A stretch of 64,000 nucleotides of DNA. Origin: Nitrospirota bacterium (GTDB taxonomy: Bacteria; Nitrospirota; Thermodesulfovibrionia; UBA6902). Under the pieces are notes generated by a model. That model made no database searches. It was not told where the DNA came from and was given only the letters and a program-made list of their open reading frames with translations. Where the stretch lies: assembly GCA_016234115.1 (NCBI GenBank), contig JACRHD010000009.1, positions 1 through 64,000 on the forward strand. The letters are read 5' to 3'. This document shows, piece after piece, positions 59,613 to 64,000 of the stretch. Every line of letters starts with the position of its first letter. Position 1 is the stretch's first letter. The position numbers were made by a program, and so were the translations under genes.

Positions 59613-60968
59613 TTAAAATATTACCGTAAACTTCGACCCCTTGCCCGGGGCGCTGTCCACTTCTACGCGGCCCCCCATTACTTCGACAAGTTCTTTTACG
59701 ATGGCGAGTCCAAGTCCTTTTCCGCCGGATTCCTCATCCTTGTAAAATCTCTCGAAGATCTTTGAAAGCCTTCCTTCTTCGATGCCGCTTCCCGTGTCTT
59801 CAACGGAGATGAGGAACCCCTGGGCATGGTCCTGAACATGTTTGTCCCATTTGACGGCGATCCCGCCTGAGCCTGTATGCCTGAACGCGTTGGTGAGAAG
59901 GTTCTTCAGTATGATATGGAGCTTCTCCGGATACGTCTTTACAATAAGAGGCGGGCCTTCGGTCGTTAAATAAAGCCCCTTTTCCTCGATGAGTTTCTTC
60001 ATGACCCCGGCAGTCGATTCGACAAAATCCCTGAGATTGATCTCCTCGATGTCCCCTTTCCTGAAAAAACTCGCCTCGGCCCTGGTGATGTCTTCAATCC
60101 CCTCGACAAGCGAGATCATCCTCCGCACCTCTGAATTAATGTTCCTGAATACCTCGCCAGGATCGGACAGCACCCCGTCTTCAACAGCTTCGAGGTTCCC
60201 CTTGATGATAGTCAGCGGCGTTCTTAATTCGTGCGTAATATTGGAGGTAAGGTGCTTTCTCAACAGGTCCTCTCTCTTGAGCGCCTCAGCCATATAAAAA
60301 AAGGTCTCGGTCAGCATGTCGAGCTCGTCCGTGTATCCCCGGCGCGGTTTCGGTCTGAGGACTGCGAATTCCCCTCGCGCAATTTTACCCGCGGCCTCCG
60401 TCAGTTTCATCACGGGTTTGGAAAGGAGCGAGGTGAACAGGACCGACAGCAATAAGGCGCCTGCGCCGGCTATCATAAAGGAGATAACAAGAAACTCTCT
60501 GCCCCGCTTTCTGAATATCTCCTCCTTCAGCGGCAGCGCGCCGAACCTTTCGAGGGGCCTTACATACAGCTTACCGATCTCCCTGCCTTCAATATAGAGG
60601 GGGTACCACGTAAAATCGCCTTTCCCGGACGGGAGGTTGAGATATGATCTCATCCTGTGCAGCATGTATGAATCCATTGAAAAGAGCACGTCGGCGGAGG
60701 ACATAATCCTGCGGCCCGCGCTGTCTTCGAGATATGTTTCGAACCCGAGCATAAGGCCCCAGTGAAGCGTTTCATGGAGCGACCCATGGTCCCATGTATC
60801 GTTTTTGTAGCTCCCTTCGATAGAGGCGAGGACCCAGTATAACTGGTCCTCTTTCGTGCCCTTGAGGAAATCGTCGAAGTCCTTCATGATGAGTCGCTCA
60901 AAGGCAATGTTCGACAGCAGGGCGAGAAGGATGACGAATATGAATGCTGAAAATAATTTAGTCCTCAT
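59613..60968 (-). CDS. Sensor histidine kinase
   Basis: 451 residues. Membrane helices at about 5-25 and 155-180 flank a periplasmic sensor of about 130 residues (DDFLKGTKEDQLYWVLASIEGSY ... RREIGKLYVRPLERF in outline). HAMP (about 182-235: KPVMKLTEAAGKIARGEF), HisKA with SNITHELRTPLTIIKGNLEA (phospho-His about 245), then N-box ILKNLLTNAFRHTGSG, VEDTGSGIEE and KGLGLAIVKELVEVMGG. It overlaps the response regulator gene by 11 nt and is its partner. Confidence 0.93.
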   Translation of the reverse strand: MRTKLFSAFIFVILLALLSNIAFERLIMKDFDDFLKGTKEDQLYWVLASIEGSYKNDTWDHGSLHETLHWGLMLGFETYLEDSAGRRIMSSADVLFSMDSYMLHRMRSYLNLPSGKGDFTWYPLYIEGREIGKLYVRPLERFGALPLKEEIFRKRGREFLVISFMIAGAGALLLSVLFTSLLSKPVMKLTEAAGKIARGEFAVLRPKPRRGYTDELDMLTETFFYMAEALKREDLLRKHLTSNITHELRTPLTIIKGNLEAVEDGVLSDPGEVFRNINSEVRRMISLVEGIEDITRAEASFFRKGDIEEINLRDFVESTAGVMKKLIEEKGLYLTTEGPPLIVKTYPEKLHIILKNLLTNAFRHTGSGGIAVKWDKHVQDHAQGFLISVEDTGSGIEEGRLSKIFERFYKDEESGGKGLGLAIVKELVEVMGGRVEVDSAPGKGSKFTVIF

Positions 60969-61650
60969 CAGGGCGGCCGATAAATCTGTATCCTATCCCG
61001 TAGACCGTCTTGATGTATGACGGGTTTTTGGGGTCTTCCTCGATCTTGTGGCGGATGTTTTTGATGTGGGCGTCTATTGTCCTGTCGTATCCCTCGAAAT
61101 CATAACCGAGGATGACATTTACAAGCTGCAGTCTTGAGAAGACCTGTTCCGGATGTTCGGCGAGACACTGCAGCAGCTTGAATTCAGTGGGCGTAAGCAC
61201 CACGGGCGAGCCGTTTCTGCGTATCTCGAAACGGAAAGAATCGATCACAAGGTCGCCCTTGTTGAAACTGACGCTCTGTTTCGTCCCTTTCGCCCGCCGG
61301 AGCAGGGCCTTTACCCTTGCCGCTAATTCTCTCGGGCTGAAGGGCTTCACGACATAATCATCAGCCCCTATGCCGAGCCCCTTAATGCGGTCCTCTTCGT
61401 CGCTCTTTGCGGTCAGCATGATGATGGGCACATCCGAATCAGCCCGAACGGTCCGGCATATGTCTTCCCCGTCCATGTCGGGGAGCATGAGGTCCAGGAC
61501 AATCAGGTCGAACCTTTCTTTCAGCAGGGAAACGGCGAGGCGCCCTGTCTGCGCCACGGTCACGACAAAGCCGTCTTTTTCGAGGTATGCCTTTACGATG
61601 TCCGATATCTGCTTTTCATCTTCGACAACGAGTATCCTGCCTCTGTTCAT
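60958..61650 (-). CDS. OmpR/PhoB-family response regulator
   Basis: 230 residues from ATG 61650 (MNRGRILVVEDEKQ is the natural start). Receiver domain with DE pair, phospho-Asp in FDLIVLDLMLPDMDG (about residue 53) and Lys in VVKPFSPREL. Winged-helix DNA-binding domain in the C-terminal 100 residues (VLTPTEFKLLQCLAEHPEQVFSRLQLVNVILG ... RTIDAHIKNIRHKIEEDPKNPSYIKTVYGIGYRF in parts). It forms a two-component system with the kinase. Targets may include the divergent or nearby envelope genes, unproven. Confidence 0.94.
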   Translation of the reverse strand: MNRGRILVVEDEKQISDIVKAYLEKDGFVVTVAQTGRLAVSLLKERFDLIVLDLMLPDMDGEDICRTVRADSDVPIIMLTAKSDEEDRIKGLGIGADDYVVKPFSPRELAARVKALLRRAKGTKQSVSFNKGDLVIDSFRFEIRRNGSPVVLTPTEFKLLQCLAEHPEQVFSRLQLVNVILGYDFEGYDRTIDAHIKNIRHKIEEDPKNPSYIKTVYGIGYRFIGRPDED

Positions 61651-61670
61651 GGTAAAATGATAACAAAAAG

Positions 61671-61756
61671 ACAGGGTCAAGGGTCAAGGGGCAAGGGGGC
61701 AAAGGGAGAAAAGCCCGGTCTTTACTTGACCCTTGACCCCTGACCCTTGACCCTGT
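61671..61756. repeat. Inverted heptamer repeat (GGGTCAA type)
   Basis: Units GGGTCAA, GGGGCAA on the left, TTGACCC, CTGACCC on the right, with a 30-bp spacer. It lies in the divergent region between the response regulator and yggS. Confidence 0.85.
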
Positions 61757-61803
61757 TTTTTCCTCTTGCCAACAAAAAAGCAAAAATGTTAGGCTTCTAT
61801 GCA

Positions 61804-62487
61804 ATGACGATTCCGGAAAATCTTGCTGCGGTCCTCGAAAGGATACGCAGCTCCGCCGTCAGGGCTGGAAGGGACCCCCGGGGAATCAAACTTGTCGCAG
61901 TCACAAAGACAGTCGGCCTGCCCGACATCGTCGAGGCGATAAACAGGGGAGCGACGATCCTTGGAGAAAGCAGGGTGCAGGAAGCGCAGAAAAAGATTTC
62001 AAATTTCAAATTTCAAATTTCAAATCCTGAAATTGAGTGGCATTTGATCGGGCATTTGCAGAAGAACAAGGCCAGGCATGCGGTCGGTCTGTTCGACCTT
62101 ATTCATACTGTAGACTCTGTAGGCCTTGCGGAGGAAATCGGTCGGCAGGCGGCAAAGGCAGGCAAGTCGCAGAGGGTCCTCGTACAGGTAAAGCTTTCAG
62201 GGGAAGAGGCCAAACACGGGGCGGCGGAGAGGGATTTGATGGAGACTCTCGGGAAAATTTCGGTAATGAAGGACCTTAAACTGGAGGGCCTCATGACAAT
62301 TCCTCCTTATTTTGAAGATCCCGGTTTGGTAAGGCCTTATTTCAGGAGGTTGAGAGAATTGAGGGATGAAGGGTCCAGGCAAGGCTTTGATTTGCCGGAG
62401 TTGTCAATGGGAATGTCCAATGACTTTGAGGTTGCGGTCGAAGAAGGCGCGACCATGGTAAGGATCGGGAGCGCGATCTTCGGATAG
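61804..62487 (+). CDS. yggS: YggS-family pyridoxal phosphate homeostasis protein
   Basis: 227 residues from ATG 61804 (an upstream ATG at 61786 is possible). It binds PLP through the Lys in KLVAVTKTV and keeps vitamin B6 and amino-acid pools balanced. Other family motifs are GESRVQEAQKK, IEWHLIGHLQKNK, IHTVDS, VLVQVKLSGEEAKHG, LEGLMTIPP and LSMGMSNDFEVAVEEGATMVRIGSAIFG. Between QEAQKK and EIEWH a TTTCAAA heptamer array (61994-62026) is translated as ISNFKFQISN where relatives have a short unrelated loop. Forms the common group yggS-proC-yggT, though a 402-bp repeat region separates it from proC. Confidence 0.93.
   Translation: MTIPENLAAVLERIRSSAVRAGRDPRGIKLVAVTKTVGLPDIVEAINRGATILGESRVQEAQKKISNFKFQISNPEIEWHLIGHLQKNKARHAVGLFDLIHTVDSVGLAEEIGRQAAKAGKSQRVLVQVKLSGEEAKHGAAERDLMETLGKISVMKDLKLEGLMTIPPYFEDPGLVRPYFRRLRELRDEGSRQGFDLPELSMGMSNDFEVAVEEGATMVRIGSAIFG
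61994..62026 (+). repeat. TTTCAAA heptamer array inside yggS
   Basis: More than four perfect units in frame. Confidence 0.9.
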
Positions 62488-62889
62488 AGACAGAGTAACG
62501 CGTTATGAGTTAAGAGTTAAGTGAGCGGTATCCAATCTTTTTTCTTGACTCTTAACTCTTAACTCCAATCCGTATTTATCGGGTTAATAGAATTTGGGCT
62601 CATCGTGGAAGAGTGTGGGTGATTTCAATTAACAAACGCGTCATTCCCGCAGTCAGTTGAGCGGGAATCCAGTGAATATAAATAATTTCTTTTTAAGAGA
62701 GTAGATGATAATAAAGCTTGTTCAAGAAGATGGGGCTTAAAGAGTGGAAAGCCGAAAGCAATTGCTTCTTAAGGCGATGGATCCCGATTAAAAACTTCGG
62801 GAATGACGTTGCTTGCAAGCTGTTTTAACCCACACTCTTACGCGATGAGACAGAATTTGTCTGGGAAAAGCATGTAAGGGAGCGATATA
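62488..62889. other. Repeat-filled gap between yggS and proC
   Basis: An inverted GAGTTAA heptamer pair lies at 62505-62566. A 22-bp inverted repeat (CTCATCG ... GAGTGTGGGT at 62599-62620 and its complement at 62828-62849, 20 of 22 matching) encloses copy 3 of the MITE-like element. No gene is seen. The proC ribosome site follows. Confidence 0.7.
62639..62812. mobile_element. MITE-like element, copy 3 (core only)
   Basis: Begins CGTCATTCCCGCAGTCAG and ends AAACTTCGGGAATGACG, about 85-90 percent like the inner parts of copies 1 and 2 by eye. The GGTTCTTCC termini are absent. Confidence 0.7.
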
Positions 62890-63690
62890 ATGACGATTGG
62901 TTTTATTGGCGGCGGTAATATGGCGGAAGCGTTAATTAAAGGGGCAAGGGTCAAGGGTCAAGGGTCAGCGGTGGAAATCCTTGTCTCCGAGCCCCGTCAA
63001 GACAGAAGGCAATATTTAGAACAAACATACGGCGTCAGGACCACAGCGTCCAACAAAGAAGCCGTCTCTTCATGCAGGATTATCATCCTTGCGGTAAAGC
63101 CCCAGAATATGGAGGCGGTGCTTGAGGAAATCTCGCCGGCTGTTACGGAAGACAAGACAGTGGTCTCGATTGCGGCCGGTATTACGCTTTCGTACCTGGC
63201 GTCAAAGCTGAAGACGAAAAGACTCATCCGCGTCATGCCGAATACGCCGGCCCTGGTGCAGAAGGGCATGACGGTCATGTCTTTGTGCGAATGTTTTTCG
63301 GATTCGGATATGGCCGCGGTCAGGGAAATCTTCATGTCCATCGGCGAGGTCCTGGTATTGCCTGAAAAATATATGGACGCGGTAACCGCTGTGTCCGGCA
63401 GCGGGCCCGCGTTTATCGCCCTCTTTGCCGAAGCGATGATCGAGGCTGGAGTAAAACTGGGACTGAGCGAAGATGACGCGCGTACACTAACGGTGCAGAC
63501 TGCCGTCGGAACGGCAAGATTATTAGAGACCCGGATGCCGCCCTCGAAGCTGAGGGAAATGGTGACATCGCCCGGGGGGACTACTGCGGCGGGACTGAAC
63601 GTATTCGCTGAAAAGGGCCTGAAGGAAATTGTAACGGCCGCATTGACGGCCGCAAAAAAGAGGGCGGAGGAATTAGGGAGGAGGGATTGA
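62890..63690 (+). CDS. proC: Pyrroline-5-carboxylate reductase
   Basis: 266 residues, AAGGGAG 7 nt before the ATG. Last step of proline synthesis. NAD(P)-binding IGFIGGGNMAEALIKG, AVKPQNM, IAAGITLSYL, RVMPNTPALVQKGMT and the signature SGSGPAFIALFAEAMIEAGVKLGLS ... MVTSPGGTTAAGL. After ALIKG a GGGTCAA heptamer array (62940-62968) is translated as ARVKGQGSAV, in the loop before the strand ILVSEP. Starts the proC-yggT pair (yggT starts 1 bp after the stop). Confidence 0.95.
   Translation: MTIGFIGGGNMAEALIKGARVKGQGSAVEILVSEPRQDRRQYLEQTYGVRTTASNKEAVSSCRIIILAVKPQNMEAVLEEISPAVTEDKTVVSIAAGITLSYLASKLKTKRLIRVMPNTPALVQKGMTVMSLCECFSDSDMAAVREIFMSIGEVLVLPEKYMDAVTAVSGSGPAFIALFAEAMIEAGVKLGLSEDDARTLTVQTAVGTARLLETRMPPSKLREMVTSPGGTTAAGLNVFAEKGLKEIVTAALTAAKKRAEELGRRD
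62940..62968 (+). repeat. GGGTCAA heptamer array inside proC
   Basis: About four units (GGGGCAA, GGGTCAA, GGGTCAA, GGGTCAG), in frame. Confidence 0.88.
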
Positions 63691-63691
63691 T

Positions 63692-63988
63692 ATGTTTATA
63701 TTCGGAAACTTTTTTACTGCGATAGGTTATATACTGAATACGGTGTTGACCGTCTACATGTGGGCAATCATCATCTCGGCCCTCCTGTCCTGGGTAAACC
63801 CGGACCCTTACAACCCGATTGTCAGGTTCCTATATTCAATTACAGAGCCGGTCCTCGGACCGATACGGCGCAGGATAGGGTTTTCAATCGGCATGGATAT
63901 TTCGCCCATGATCGTGATCCTTATCATCCTGTTCATTAAACATTTCATCGTTGCGTCCCTGCTTGACATGGGAGCGAGGATGAGGTGA
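63692..63988 (+). CDS. yggT: YggT-family integral membrane protein
   Basis: 98 residues, two main membrane helices (about 8-30 and 66-88). The family motif LLSWVNPDPYNPIVRFLYSITEPVLGPIRR (in parts) and ISPMIVILIILFI are present. YggT proteins commonly lie behind proC or yggS and are thought to help in cell-envelope or division-linked functions. A role in osmotic shock tolerance has been proposed in some species. The next gene (often divIVA or DUF167) is outside the window. A GAGTT heptamer remnant starts again at the right edge (63992-63999). Confidence 0.9.
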   Translation: MFIFGNFFTAIGYILNTVLTVYMWAIIISALLSWVNPDPYNPIVRFLYSITEPVLGPIRRRIGFSIGMDISPMIVILIILFIKHFIVASLLDMGARMR

Positions 63989-64000
63989 CATAAGAGTTCG

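Overview
The window is a chromosomal segment of a Gram-negative, probably anaerobic or microaerophilic bacterium. It carries LPS genes (lpxC, kdsA/kdsD/kdsC), a type II secretion operon, lipoproteins, a PEP-CTERM surface protein, a B12-dependent ribonucleotide reductase and a probable selenocysteine protein. Gene style and repeat load resemble Nitrospirota (Thermodesulfovibrionia-like) or Desulfobacterota. That placement is inference: no rRNA gene is present, and I see no tRNA, CRISPR array or prophage.

Layout. 1-8.9 kb: secreted and surface proteins, namely two dockerin-tailed paralogues (one only as its 3' end), a 16-repeat secreted protein and a PEP-CTERM protein. 8.9-16 kb: mtnP, tldD, lpxC, a 29-codon Lys/Ala/Pro-rich gene, a winged-helix regulator, a DtxR-FeoA regulator and an M48-TPR protease. 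16.1-28.2 kb: a nearly complete gsp operon in the order D-E-F-G-H-I-J-K-L-M-C plus a TlpA/ResA-like thioredoxin. 28.2-32.3 kb: gcvH-lpd and an AbiE toxin-antitoxin pair. 32.4-38 kb: kdsA, kdsD-kdsC-pgsA-plsY, queC and a small Cys-rich protein. 38-49 kb: a PAS sensor/HD-GYP pair, trpC, argB, a methyltransferase, nrdJ, and a binding protein with a hybrid kinase. 49-54.8 kb: an MCP, a rhodanese and three PstS-like binding proteins on the minus strand with no transporter genes. 54.9-61.7 kb: an M16 protease pair, a Spy/ZraP-like protein, the selenoprotein candidate and a two-component system. 61.8-64 kb: yggS-proC-yggT.

Two signals stand out. First, the lipoprotein thioredoxin at 58390-58968 has an in-frame TGA exactly where the first active-site Cys belongs (W-TGA-P-W-C), with a SECIS-like hairpin starting 10 nt downstream. 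Second, a family of degenerate 7-bp tandem repeats (GAGTYAA, GGGTCAA, GGGGCAA, TTTCAAA, AAGATTC, GAACAGT, GCAGTCA types), often as inverted pairs, sits in about twenty places. It lies between genes, at gene ends where it supplies stop or start codons, and inside conserved genes (gspH/I/J, kdsC, queC, nrdJ, yggS, proC), where it is translated in frame. A separate hairpin-ended element of about 240-260 bp occurs in two clear copies plus a core copy, and several shorter CGTCATTCCCG/CGGGAAT modules are related to it.

Functional links: the Gsp system could export the signal-peptide-bearing dockerin and repeat proteins. The kds, lpxC, pgsA and plsY genes serve envelope lipid synthesis. Three signalling modules (sensor/HD-GYP, binding protein/hybrid kinase, binding proteins/rhodanese/MCP) suggest a strongly environment-sensing organism.
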